From assembly GCA_003254905.1 (NCBI GenBank), contig QANU01006659.1:230991-294990 (forward strand): a stretch of 64,000 nucleotides of DNA, written 5' to 3'. The notes under the pieces were generated by a model. It saw only the letters and a list, made by a program, of their open reading frames with translations. It was not told the origin of the DNA and did not search any database. Position 1 is the stretch's first letter. Each line of letters begins with the position of its first letter. Position numbers and translations under genes: made by a program. The DNA comes from Nissolia schottii. Taxonomy: Eukaryota > Streptophyta > Magnoliopsida > Fabales > Fabaceae. Positions 1 through 9,511 of this stretch are shown one piece after another.

Positions 1-931
1 CAGATAATGAATTGCTAGAAAGGTCAAGATGGCCTAAATATTTGCTTTGTCCAATCCACTCCGGAATTGATCCGTTTAGATAGTTGTTGCTAAGATATAA
101 TCTTTCCAAATGTTGAAAATGTGTCATTGTTTCACTTTCAGGTATTGGACCTCGCAAATGATTGGAACTAAGGTCCATCCAAGAAACGCTAGAACTGAGG
201 TTGGGCAACCATTTAAGCGTCTCAGAGTCGTCAAGATAATTGTAAGAAAGATCCAGGAAAGTGAGTGAAGAAGAATAAGTAGAATTGACGAACTCGAGAG
301 ATGATGGATTGACTCCAGAACCAGTAAGGGAACAATTAGCCAAGACTAACTTCACAAGTGAAGGGAGCATGGTCATCTGTTGTAGCCAGAGAGTTTCGTG
401 GTTGATAGTCACACTGTACAAATTGAGAATTTCCAGAGAAGGAAAATGTGAAACCCAGCTAAGATCGTCCATATGAAGATTGTAATTATACGATAAATCC
501 AGATGAACAAGATTGGAAAAATTTGTAGGAGAGGAGTTTTGAGATCTTGGGCCATGGACGAAACGAATGGCCTTAAAGTCATTCCAGCCCAAGTCCAAGT
601 AGGTTAAGAATTCAAGTTCAGAGAATGAAAAGTCGATTTCACCCCCTAAACAGTCCGAATATAAACATGCGAGGTCTAGCTGAGTGACTCTACCTGTGAT
701 GTTGTCACACTTAACTCCGACCCATTTGCAGCAATCTTCTTCTGTGGACCAAGATGAGAGCCGCTTCGATGGATCTTTGATGCCGTGCCTAAGCACCGAA
801 AGCGCGCGTTCATCTTTTTCGTTGCAGCGAACATCATTCGAGCTCGCCTGCCCCATGAGCGTGTTGACGATAGTGCTTGCACATAGAAGCCACAAGAAAA
901 TAATAAACACCTGTGAGGTATAGGAAAACAT
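1..931 (-). CDS. LRR receptor-like protein, N-terminal part (runs off left edge)
   Basis: The 310 codons from an ATG at 931 to the window edge are open, so the C-terminal part lies outside. Residues 1 to about 28 form a hydrophobic signal peptide (FIIFLWLLCAS). Next comes a plant LRR N-cap: CNEKDERALSVL, then the paired-cysteine motif DCCKWVGVKC near residues 67-76. Leucine-rich repeats follow, with LTYLDLG, LVHLDLSYN, LTFLDLSYN, WMDLSSNHLRGPIP and LERLYLSNNYLNGSIP. This order is typical of plant receptor-like proteins and LRR-RLKs of the EIX/Cf class, which sit in the plasma membrane and sense microbial or developmental ligands. Whether it ends in a short tail (RLP) or a kinase (RLK) cannot be seen. 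The N-cap followed by an intron-free repeat region fits an RLP. Such genes usually lie in tandem clusters, so more copies may sit to the left. Confidence 0.88.
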   Translation of the reverse strand, partial: MFSYTSQVFIIFLWLLCASTIVNTLMGQASSNDVRCNEKDERALSVLRHGIKDPSKRLSSWSTEEDCCKWVGVKCDNITGRVTQLDLACLYSDCLGGEIDFSFSELEFLTYLDLGWNDFKAIRFVHGPRSQNSSPTNFSNLVHLDLSYNYNLHMDDLSWVSHFPSLEILNLYSVTINHETLWLQQMTMLPSLVKLVLANCSLTGSGVNPSSLEFVNSTYSSSLTFLDLSYNYLDDSETLKWLPNLSSSVSWMDLSSNHLRGPIPESETMTHFQHLERLYLSNNYLNGSIPEWIGQSKYLGHLDLSSNSLS

Positions 932-980
932 GATCAAAGTGTTTTGCTTGCTGCTGGTCTAACTATATAGTTCCTCGGTC

Positions 981-988
981 CTTTATAG
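981..988 (-). promoter_or_regulatory. TATA box of the LRR receptor gene
   Basis: Reads CTATAAAG on the minus strand, about 50 bases upstream of the ATG at 931. That spacing would leave a short 5' leader of about 20 bases. Inferred from position and motif only. Confidence 0.4.
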
Positions 989-2522
989 CCGCATGGGAGT
1001 GAATTAAATTCCATGGAAGAGCAACTATTTGTGCTTTTTCTTCATATACTTGTTTCCGTTTTTCTTATGGCGTTAATTACGCAAGTCACAAAGTTCAATA
1101 TTTCAAACCCACCGAAAATTACCATGGAAAAGAAAAAGTAGTAGTTGGCTCATGAATGAGCACACCAATATTGACTTGTAACATTTACACAAAGGTTTCT
1201 TACGTTATATGTGGATAACAAAATTTGTAATTTTTTTTACAAACTTTTCAAAAATCAAAAGTTACATATTTAATTTTTGTTTTATTTGGCTGTATATTTT
1301 ATTATTTCTCAAAATGTCAATTTCAGTGCTTTATTAAAAGAGACCTACTTACTTTAACTATCTTTAAGCATTGAAAGGGATTAATCGTTATTAATAACGG
1401 AGAAACAAAAAATAAATATCTAATTTTTTAAAACAAACACAACAAAGTTTTCTTTATATTTCATATCCAAAGATACAAAACAACTTATTAATAAATTATG
1501 TTTCAGACATTATTTTTGAAAAAAAAAAGAAGCTTAAATAAGTTGTATACTCAAAACGTATATGCTATATATGAAACAAACCCTAAATATTTGAATTATA
1601 TTTGCAATGTTCAAGTGTTAGTAAATTTCATTTTTTTTAGATTAAAATATTATAGTATCATACATTAGGTGTATCAAAATTTGGATAAGTTACAAAGGTT
1701 AATCGTACAAAGGTCATAGGTGCCGTCTAGCATGGTACATTCATGTTTCGAATCTTGTCATGGTATTCAAATTTTGAGAAAATTTGGCAGTCATTACAGC
1801 AATGCTACTGCACACTCATTAATGATATTTTTTTAAAAAATTGCAAAGAGAAACATTAACTTTTTATTTTGCAAAGCAGGCCCCTAACTGTTTTTTCTCA
1901 CCAGCTTCCAATACTAAGCCCAAAAACTCTCACCTTCATCCATCTGCAGCTTGGAAATTTACTCTTCCCTTCCTCCACTACCTTGGCGCAAAGATGGTAA
2001 TAGATATCTGTATTAATTAATATCTAAATGCAGATCATTTTTTCTTGGAAGGATAGACAAAAAGATTTGTTGGTAGAAAAGATGAGACGGGAATGAAAAC
2101 ATGTTGTTCACTCCTCTAAATATCCGAATTTGAGAAATAAATAACTAATTAAATATTTATTACATTACTCTTTTTTTTTTCTTTTTTCATAAGCAATTTA
2201 TTTTATTACTTTTAATTGCTTTTATTAAAAACGTAAACTTTTTAAGTCTTCAATGTTTCTTATTCAAGATTTGTTGATGTTTTTACTCAAGTTTCGAATA
2301 GAAGGTTCAAAGTTGATATTTTAAACTAATATGTCACACAGAATGCTAGGGATTTGATTCTTCTAATGATTTCATTTTTCTTAAAATAAATAAATAAAAT
2401 AAAGGGAAAAAGATTGTTGTCATTACAAAAGAGAGAGTGACCCTAAACTCAAAAACAATTATCCTGGTAGTACCTTATCCCCTTCATCGCACTTCCATTT
2501 TTTCTCGCCCAACACACAAGAA
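989..2522. other. Intergenic, AT-rich, no gene seen
   Basis: Low-GC sequence with homopolymer runs between the divergent LRR and mTERF genes. No convincing coding, RNA or transposon feature was found; an open frame starting at 2437 is a shifted reading of the mTERF exon. Confidence 0.5.
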
Positions 2523-3374
2523 ATGCTCCTTTCTCTCCACCTTCCATCTCCTCCTCCTTCTCCTTACTCTCCATACCATACTCCTACTCGAACCTTTCAC
2601 AACAACAAACCCCTCTACGTCAAATTCCGTACATCCTACCGCGAAAACCTCCGTTACCTCCAAACTCTATCCATCATCCCTCCAAACACTCCCCACAACC
2701 ACCTCCCACTCCCCGCCGCCGTCGACTCCATCCTCTCCACCCTCAATCTCCTCAAATCCCACTCCTTCTCCGACTCCGACGTCCCCCTCCTCAACTCCGC
2801 CCTCCCCTCCCTCTTCTCCCCCTCCGCCGCCGTCTCCCCCACCGACATCTCCGCCGTCCTCAACTTCCTAGCCGCCGACGTCCGCGCATCCCCCGCCGAG
2901 TCCCGCCTCCTCGTCCTCCGCTGCCCCCACCTCCTCCTGGCTTCCCCCGACCTCATGCTCCGCCCCACGCTCCGCTTCCTCCGGTACGACATCGGGCTGA
3001 AGGATCTGAACCGGCCGACGAACCGGAACGCGCACCTTCTGAACACGCGCGTGGAGAAGCTGCACGTGAAGGTGCGGTTCCTGACGGAGGAGGTTGGGTT
3101 TGATCACGTGGAGGCGGTTAGGGCGTTGGGGCGGTTACCCGCGATTTTCGGGTACAGTTTGGAGAGTAACTTGAGGCCCAAGTTTGAGTACTTGGTTTGG
3201 GAGATGGGGAGGGATGTGGAGGAACTGAAGGGGTTTCCGCAGTACTTTGGGTTTAGCTTGGAGAAGAGGATTGTGCCGAGGCACTTGCATTTGAAGGAGA
3301 AGGGTGTGAGTGGGGTTCCATTGAACAAGATGCTTAAGTGGGGTGATGAGAGGTTCTATGCTAAATGGAAGTGA
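2523..3374 (+). CDS. mTERF family protein, organelle-targeted
   Basis: Single exon, 283 residues. The N-terminus (about 1-40) is rich in Ser, Pro, Thr and Tyr with no acidic residues, which fits a transit peptide. The body is helical with repeated leucine/proline signatures of mTERF motifs: LVLRCPHLLLASPD near 130, VRALGRLPAIFGYSLE near 200, and LKGFPQYFGFSLEKRI near 235. The C-terminus is the plant-type GDERFYAKWK ending. Length and ending match the short mTERF group of Arabidopsis that includes SOLDAT10 and mTERF10/11. The family binds organellar nucleic acid and acts in chloroplast or mitochondrial gene expression; which organelle is not settled here. The start is the first Met of the frame, just after a pyrimidine-rich leader. 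Oddly, the first half is C-skewed and GC-rich while the second half is G-skewed (see findings). Confidence 0.87.
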   Translation: MLLSLHLPSPPPSPYSPYHTPTRTFHNNKPLYVKFRTSYRENLRYLQTLSIIPPNTPHNHLPLPAAVDSILSTLNLLKSHSFSDSDVPLLNSALPSLFSPSAAVSPTDISAVLNFLAADVRASPAESRLLVLRCPHLLLASPDLMLRPTLRFLRYDIGLKDLNRPTNRNAHLLNTRVEKLHVKVRFLTEEVGFDHVEAVRALGRLPAIFGYSLESNLRPKFEYLVWEMGRDVEELKGFPQYFGFSLEKRIVPRHLHLKEKGVSGVPLNKMLKWGDERFYAKWK

Positions 3375-3561
3375 AGTTGAATGTGGTTTCAATCTTTTTG
3401 TATACGGACAGTTGTTAGGTTCATTTTTTTGACTTATACTCTACTACGAGATCGTGATGAGTCGCATTTCATTTAATATTAGACTAAATTTCATTAAGTT
3501 ATGAATTCTAATGAAATTTTGTTCAATTATGAATGTGATGTGAATAACATGATACCTTACA

Positions 3562-3565
<4 letters not shown>

Positions 3566-3603
<38 letters not shown>

Positions 3604-3611
3604 ATATATAA
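3566..3611. repeat. TA dinucleotide microsatellite
   Basis: About 15 uninterrupted TA units, then GTATG, then a second short TA run. It lies about 190 bases downstream of the mTERF stop codon. Confidence 0.9.
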
Positions 3612-4862
3612 TACAATTCCTTGATTCAGAAAAAATTTGGTTTCAAGGGTAACATTATAAAGTCATATCTCATATATTTGGTGCATGGTGCATAGACATG
3701 GTCAAATTACTCAATAAAATCGGAATTTATAATCTTATGCATGAATAATCATGCAGAGTCATATTATTTTTCTCACCATTTCAATTTATACTAATGTATG
3801 AAAATCATGAATCAAGTTTGTTTACTGCTTATTGAGAATGACCGTAGCCTGTCACTAATTAGATTAAAAAAAATCAAAAGATATCATTTCTAAACAAAAT
3901 GAATTTCTTACATTACTATGGCCAATGTTGTTAGTATTGATAATTCTTGAATGCTAATATGCACTTCGAATTTAACCACACTATCAAAATGTGGTTACAT
4001 GTGGTTAGTATTTAGCAGCATCTCTCAACTGCATTTAACCACATTACTAAAACATATTTCCCGCACATTCAAAGTGCGGCTAAATATAAGTTTCTGATAT
4101 TTTGGTCAGATGCAAATATCTTACAAATTTCGATAGGCTTTATCTTTCTGTGTATAATTTTTTTGTGTCCTACAGATAAGAGGAATGCTTCAATAACAAA
4201 TCCTAGCCATCAATCCATGGATGGTTGATGCAAAAGCCATATTGTCTTCCTAATTTTCAGACAAAACTATCAGATATCATAATTTGCAATATAAGCAGAG
4301 ATAAGAATATATCACAGTGAGATCTAATTTTATTCTTATTTTAAACTATTTTCCAAGATGTATCATTTTGATGTTTTCATATGATAATTAAATAATAGGA
4401 CAATAAAAAACAAGTAAGAATGATTATACACTTTTGGAAATAATCTATGGCACTCTCGATTTCATTATTTTAACAAATAAGCTGAAAGAAACACTCATGT
4501 ATCTTTATAAAAATAGTGGCTAGATTTCTATTAGCTACACTCCTTTCAGATCGATTTGAATCGCAATGGCAGTGTATTGCTCCCTAGCATGATTAGAAGA
4601 TTTGGTCAAGCTTGCCACCTCCACAGCAGCCTAAGCAGTGGACAGTGGGAGTGGCCATAGCAGCCTCTAAGTGGCCACTGCCACTGCAAGCGCGACCTTT
4701 TGATCTGTGGCTTCCCACCACAGATACGTTCCCTTGCAGTTGCAGGTTTCAACTTCATTAACGTTTTGAGGGCTCTCTGCTCCTGATTTCCAGGTTTTCA
4801 GAAAATCCATCTTCAATGATCTCTCCTCTGCAAAATACCCAGAAGGAACATAAAATTAAAAT

Positions 4863-4925
4863 AACAACAATAGCAACAACTAAGTCTTCCCCGTATTGGG
4901 GTCGCCTACATGGATCATACCATAG
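4863..4925. repeat. Dispersed legume repeat copy 1 (GGGTCGCCTACATGGATC core)
   Basis: An ACAACAA-type A/C-rich stretch is followed by AAGTCTTCCCCGTATTGGGG and then GTCGCCTACATGGATCATACC. Two diverged copies with the same order occur near 28.5 and 28.7 kb. The motif resembles a repeat I remember as widespread in legume genomes. It is not coding; the transposon class is unknown to me. Confidence 0.5.
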
Positions 4926-5324
4926 ATATAAAATAATACTTACCATTCTTCTAAAGTGCAACCTGTTTTTCTCTGTCTTCTTGGTCATATTACTGCCTTC
5001 TCCTAGTCCTTTTGTCACACCGTCTTTGCCGGAGATCGGAACTGCATTTACAGCTGAACTGCTAAAATCAAGTGCATCATTAGATGTAGGTAACTAAATA
5101 TAAACTTAATGACATTGAACTAAAGAATGTAAGCAATTATATGTTAAACTGAGCCAACTTTGCAATATGTAGTTATTGTAATTAGTATGGTACATAAATT
5201 ACAAATTACAAATAAATTACAACTTACAGATTATGAGCTGAAAGTTACACGTCTGTTGTTAATCAACATTCAAGAATGCTTAATCCTATAAGTCTTTCAT
5301 AAGGAAAATGTGATGCTGCCTCCT

Positions 5325-7478
5325 CTATATGGCAGAACTCATCCGTATGAATATCTGAGCTTTCTCATGTTGACCATTGCGAGTAAGAAGCCGGGCCATT
5401 ATATCCAAGTGTTCTTTAGATGCTTCAATTTTGTATTTAGTCATTAACTTGAATATCCTATAAGCATCATCATCGAATCCAGCTCTGTCACATATAGATA
5501 GCATGGCTTCAAAAGTGAAGTGGGTCGGAGAAGAACCTTTCGATATCATCCCATCAAAAACGTCAATTGCATCTTCATACATTTCATTGTATCCATAGGC
5601 CCTAATAAGAGCAGTCCATGTCATAGAACCCTTAACAGGAACTGCATTAAACACCAACTTTGCCTTCTCAACATCTCCGAAATTCCCATACATACTGATG
5701 AGTTCTGCAGAAACAAAATGAACTGATGCAAAATCCCTTTTCAAGAACTGTGCATGAATCTCTTTCCCATGTTTTACAAGTTTTAGCTCACCACACACAC
5801 TAAACATCCTTGCCATGGCAACTGAGTCCGGCCTATGCTTCGACAATTGCATTGACCTTATCACATCAAATGCTTCATTCAGACACCCATTTTCTACATA
5901 CGAGTCAATCATGGCTGTCCATGAAACCACGGTCTTCCACTCCATACCAACAAATAGTCTCTCAGAATACTCGATCACACCGCACTTAGAGTACATTACC
6001 ATCAACGAATTAGTTAACGACGCATTAGGCAGAAACCAATGTTTCAAAGCATAAGCATGAACCTGCTTCCCTTCTTTCAGAGCCCTCAACTGAGCACAAA
6101 TTGGAAGAACAGTGGCAACTGTCACCACATCAGGCCTGAACCCTTCTTGCTGCATCCAAATAGTGGACCTCAGCGCCTGCTCCAACCTACCATTCCAAGC
6201 ATAACCCGACATCAGAGCCGTCCAACAAACCAAATTCCTCTCCACCGAGCTATAAAAAACTCGCCTCGCCGAACCTATGTCCCCGCACTTGCAATACATA
6301 TCAATCAAAGCAGACTGAATCGGCACTCGCCTGTAGTACTCCTTCGTCTTCACCACATAACCATGAAGCTCTTGGCCCAACCGCCGCACGGAAACTTCTC
6401 CTATTGCAGGGAGAACTGACATCACCACGACCGAATTCACCTCCACTCCTTCCTCCACCATCCACCTCACGTACTCCAACGCCTCCCTCTGCAGCCTATT
6501 ATGCACAAAACCCGCCACCATCGCGCCCCAAACTACAACATCCCTCTTGGGGATTTCATCGAACACTCGGCGCGCAAGCTTGATCTTCCCACACTTAAAG
6601 TACAAATCAATCAAACTGGTCCTAATAATAGAGCTATCAACCAATCCATTCTTGATCAGCAACCCATGGGCCTTCAATCCTTGGAAAAGTGCCGGCGCGC
6701 CCGCGAAGCTCTTGATCACAGTGGAAAAGCTATACACATTCAAATGAAGCCCCAAAGCCCTCATTTCCGAATAAGCGTTGAGCACATCAAGGTAGTGCCT
6801 TTTACCCGAAATCACTGTCCCTCTGAGCAATGCATTCCACGGGTACACGCTGTTACAGGGCAACTCGTTAAAGAGTTGTTTGGCTTCCTCCAACGCGCCG
6901 CAAGAGGTGTACATTTGGACCAGTTTCGTGCGCAAGAACTCGTTTTTTTCGAGGCCGTTGATTCGGATTTGGACGTGGACTTCTCTGCCGTGGCGCAGCG
7001 ACTTGGTGCGGATGCAGGCGGCGATGAGGGCGGAGAAGGTGGTGGTGTTGACCGGGATGCCCTGCTGGTCAACGTAGTCGAGGATGGTGAGGGCTTCTTT
7101 GAGCTTGTCCTGGCGGGCGAATCGCTTGATGTCTTTGTAGATGGAGCGCGGGTTCTTGCTGTGGAGAGGGAGGGAGGAAGGGAACGCGTCTCTGTCTGAA
7201 AATGGTTTCCATTTCTTGTTGTTGCTGTTGTAGTAGTTATTGCTCCTTTCGGTGGTGGTGGTGAACTTGGTGAATTTTCTGTGGTGGGTTTTTGTTGTTG
7301 ATGTGGTTGGGGGTGGTGTGAAGTTGAGGAATTGGAAGGCGGAGGTGGTGTTGGGTGGGGCGTTTGGAGGGAAAGGGTGGAATTGGAGGGAGAGAGATGA
7401 TGCAGTGGTTGCTGAAACAGAGTAGTATTCCATGGTATGGGTGGTTGATAACACACTGCACTCTGCACTTAGCATCAA
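5325..7478 (-). CDS. Pentatricopeptide repeat protein (At1g71460-like)
   Basis: One intronless frame of 717 residues. The N-terminus (about 1-100) is Ser/Thr/Pro/Asn-rich and basic, fitting a transit peptide. From about residue 108 the protein is an array of 31-36-residue PPR units, for example TFSALIAACIRTKSLRHGREVH, SLIDLYFKCGKIKLARRVFDEIPKRD and TNSLMVMYSKCGVIEYSERLF. Spacing suggests P, L and S type repeats; no E+ or DYW editing domain is seen at the end. From memory it matches Arabidopsis At1g71460 over most of its length, a predicted chloroplast protein. PPR proteins bind single-stranded organellar RNA, roughly one base per repeat, and act in editing, splicing or stability. The first Met is at 7478; an alternative at 7433 (MEYYSV) is equally possible. 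Confidence 0.92.
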   Translation of the reverse strand: MMLSAECSVLSTTHTMEYYSVSATTASSLSLQFHPFPPNAPPNTTSAFQFLNFTPPPTTSTTKTHHRKFTKFTTTTERSNNYYNSNNKKWKPFSDRDAFPSSLPLHSKNPRSIYKDIKRFARQDKLKEALTILDYVDQQGIPVNTTTFSALIAACIRTKSLRHGREVHVQIRINGLEKNEFLRTKLVQMYTSCGALEEAKQLFNELPCNSVYPWNALLRGTVISGKRHYLDVLNAYSEMRALGLHLNVYSFSTVIKSFAGAPALFQGLKAHGLLIKNGLVDSSIIRTSLIDLYFKCGKIKLARRVFDEIPKRDVVVWGAMVAGFVHNRLQREALEYVRWMVEEGVEVNSVVVMSVLPAIGEVSVRRLGQELHGYVVKTKEYYRRVPIQSALIDMYCKCGDIGSARRVFYSSVERNLVCWTALMSGYAWNGRLEQALRSTIWMQQEGFRPDVVTVATVLPICAQLRALKEGKQVHAYALKHWFLPNASLTNSLMVMYSKCGVIEYSERLFVGMEWKTVVSWTAMIDSYVENGCLNEAFDVIRSMQLSKHRPDSVAMARMFSVCGELKLVKHGKEIHAQFLKRDFASVHFVSAELISMYGNFGDVEKAKLVFNAVPVKGSMTWTALIRAYGYNEMYEDAIDVFDGMISKGSSPTHFTFEAMLSICDRAGFDDDAYRIFKLMTKYKIEASKEHLDIMARLLTRNGQHEKAQIFIRMSSAI

Positions 7479-9284
7479 AAAGCTGCGGGCGATATTTGAT
7501 TTTGACGAGTTTTTTTTTTTTTTTTGCCCTTTTATTTTTAACTAAAGTATCATAACTTAGATTGTGAAAATCAAAATCTTTGAGTAGATGTAAAAATAAA
7601 AATAAAAATATAAAACGTAAAATTGTAATATGGCTTAAATTTTAAAATTGACTAAATTCTTTAAATTTATAAGATTGTAAAATTTTAAAATTTAAATTGA
7701 AATTTTAATAATCTTTATCTTACAAAATAATAATTATCACAAGTTCTATGAAATTAATTAGTTGGTAGTTAGTACTGTATGATTGGTTAGTGAGCATGTG
7801 CCTTTGATGCGCATTTTCATAAAACTTGTGAAGGAAAGCGAATACATCGATAATAAACCAATTCACGTCAAGTAATAATAGTGAGAGAAGAGTCTCGTAC
7901 TCACAAAGATTTTGTCAAACACTAATTCAAGCAATCGAATATAATTTGGATTAAACAATTTGGGATCAAATAATTTAAGATTCATTAAAATAATAATAAA
8001 AAGCTACAACGAAACTAAAGTTAGAGCTGATAGGGAATAAAAATAAATAAGGATCAAATAGGAAAAGAGGCACTAACAATCCATTCCACTAATCATTAGT
8101 TAATCACACCTAAATGATTGTTTATCAATCAAAGTTCCTAAGGTACTTGCTACCCTCTTTTGAGCAAAAGCGAATTGCTAATCTATTAGAGTGATAATTC
8201 AATCTCTTACAATTAACTACTCTAACAATATTCTTTTAATGCTTAATGAACTTTACTTTTGACTGCATAAGTTGGAACGTCTATATCTAGCACTCACCTA
8301 ACAAATTGCGACTTAACCGTTAGGCTTAGCTTTTTTTATAAATATAAATAAGAGTTCTTAGGACTTCATTTAGGGGAGTTCTTAGGATCATACACTTGCA
8401 ATACCCACGCCTCCAATGGTATCATCAAGCACGAGAAAAGTCAAATGCACATCCTGAGCTTCACCATTTTTTTTCTCTTTTAGATTAGACACCCTTTTAT
8501 TTTTCTTTTCTTAAGATTTTCTATCTTTGTAGTTCCGTCACTTCTAATACATTTGTAAGACATTATTCTTTGCAATTAAGTTTCTATACACAAGTTTTTG
8601 TTCTTCTAACTTTGGAACCAAAACTTAAACAAGCAAGAAACATAAAAACAATGCTTAATTGTCGATTTTTTAACAATTTTTTTTTACTCCTCACTCTGAA
8701 ACTAGAACTTGAATATAAACAATTAAGTTGCAAGCAAAAGTCATACATTGATGTTGAGAATACAATCTATCGAATAATTTTGTATATTACTCAACCAATC
8801 AAGTTTCTAATATATTTTTCCTTTGTGCACATCACTATGGAACTGAAGCTTGAGTGTATACTTACAAAAGTCATAAATTGACAACTCTAGTGTCATTTGT
8901 CGAAAGCATAATAGTAATACAAGGGGAAAATATACATATTTCTTTGGAACTTCAATTACATTTTTGAGACTCCAGAAGAGGAACCAGTTTAGTTCCCCGA
9001 ATTGAGATCCTAAAATAATGTGGACTTGTCAATTATTTGTTGTCGACATTGACACCAAAAACCACTGAAAACAAAATGTTTACACGCCTCCATTGTATCC
9101 TTAGATTTCCATGGGATACGAGAAGGAGAAATTCTTTTGTATTGCATGAAGTAAAAAGAATCATATACCACATGAGGTATACATCATTGATCATTTTTAG
9201 TACTCATTGTGTTTTCTTTTCTCAGGTCATAGGCATTTGAAGTACTCAACATGTTGAATAGATCATCACGACTTTCGTGACAAA
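7479..9284. other. Intergenic, repeat-derived, no host gene seen
   Basis: Starts with a poly-T run (about 7510-7525) in the PPR leader. From about 7745 onward it looks like old transposon sequence: an LTR-like piece at 7745-7835, then non-coding sequence of the kind seen inside legume LTR elements. The 103-residue open frame at 8570 has no recognisable domain and is AT-driven. Confidence 0.4.
7745..7835 (+). mobile_element. Partial copia-type LTR fossil
   Basis: Resembles the LTR at 13964-14230: both carry an AGTTAGTACTG-like stretch, then GGTTGGTTAGTG-like, then a CATGTGCC-like and an AAAACTTGTG-like block in the same order. Only a short piece survives, so this is a broken relic. It could be a relic of the same family rather than of the same element. 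Confidence 0.35.
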
Positions 9285-9511
9285 CAGTTTGTTCACGATT
9301 GCGGGGGAGGTGCAAATGGTCTTGACGAAAGCTGGGATTCACCCTGTGGTGGACTCTGGTGGCTTGTAGTGTGCTTGTTGGTTTGGTTCATGTTGCTTTG
9401 TGGGTTGATTTGGATTCATTTGAGATTGAGGATAATGATGATAATGCTCGTGGTGGTGAAGGTGAAAGTGCTCCTCTTGTAATTGGCCAATGGCCATAGT
9501 GAGAGTGGAAC
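9285..9511 (+). pseudogene. PRA1 pseudogene 1, coding remnant left of the LINE
   Basis: Matches the C-terminal part of the intact PRA1 gene (about 16855-17086). Shared blocks include GTCTTGACGAAAGCTGGGAT, GTGTGCTTGTTGGTTTGGTTC, GATGATAATGCTCGTGGTGG and GCTCCTCTTGTAATTG. The N-terminal two-thirds of the gene is missing. Small gaps break the frame: CCTGTGGTGGACTCTGGTGG replaces CCTCGCGGTGACCCTGG, and an extra GGCCAAT interrupts the tail. At 9512 the match stops at the 3' poly(A) end of an inserted LINE and resumes at 12505. It is a truncated, dead duplicate of the gene 7 kb to the right, in the same orientation. Confidence 0.85.
9499..9511 (+). repeat. Target site duplication, left copy (LINE insertion)
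   Basis: GTGAGAGTGGAAC here matches GCGAGAATGGAAC at 12492-12504, 11 of 13 bases. The intact PRA1 gene has a single GTGAGAGTGGAAC at the same point, so the duplication arose on insertion. Confidence 0.85.

Larger units (their letters stand above)
3375..5324. other. Intergenic between mTERF and PPR genes
   Basis: Contains the 3' region of the mTERF gene, a TA microsatellite, and one dispersed repeat copy near 4863. The gene tails converge here. No further gene was recognised; the 86- and 93-residue open frames around 4758-5097 lie on opposite strands across the repeat copy and show no domain. Confidence 0.5.

Noticed and set aside
2437-2871. 144-residue Pro/Ser/Thr-rich frame
   Set aside because: It is an out-of-frame reading of the C-rich first half of the mTERF gene.
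2654-3046. Arg-rich antisense frame of 130 residues
   Set aside because: It is the complement of the same GC-rich mTERF stretch, with no domain.
6501-7199. 232-residue open frame on the plus strand
   Set aside because: It lies fully antisense to the PPR gene, whose repeats give long open antisense frames; no domain or start context supports it.
6812-7468. 218-residue open frame on the minus strand rich in Ser, Thr and Pro
   Set aside because: It is a shifted reading of the PPR coding sequence; the true frame has clear PPR repeats through the same bases.
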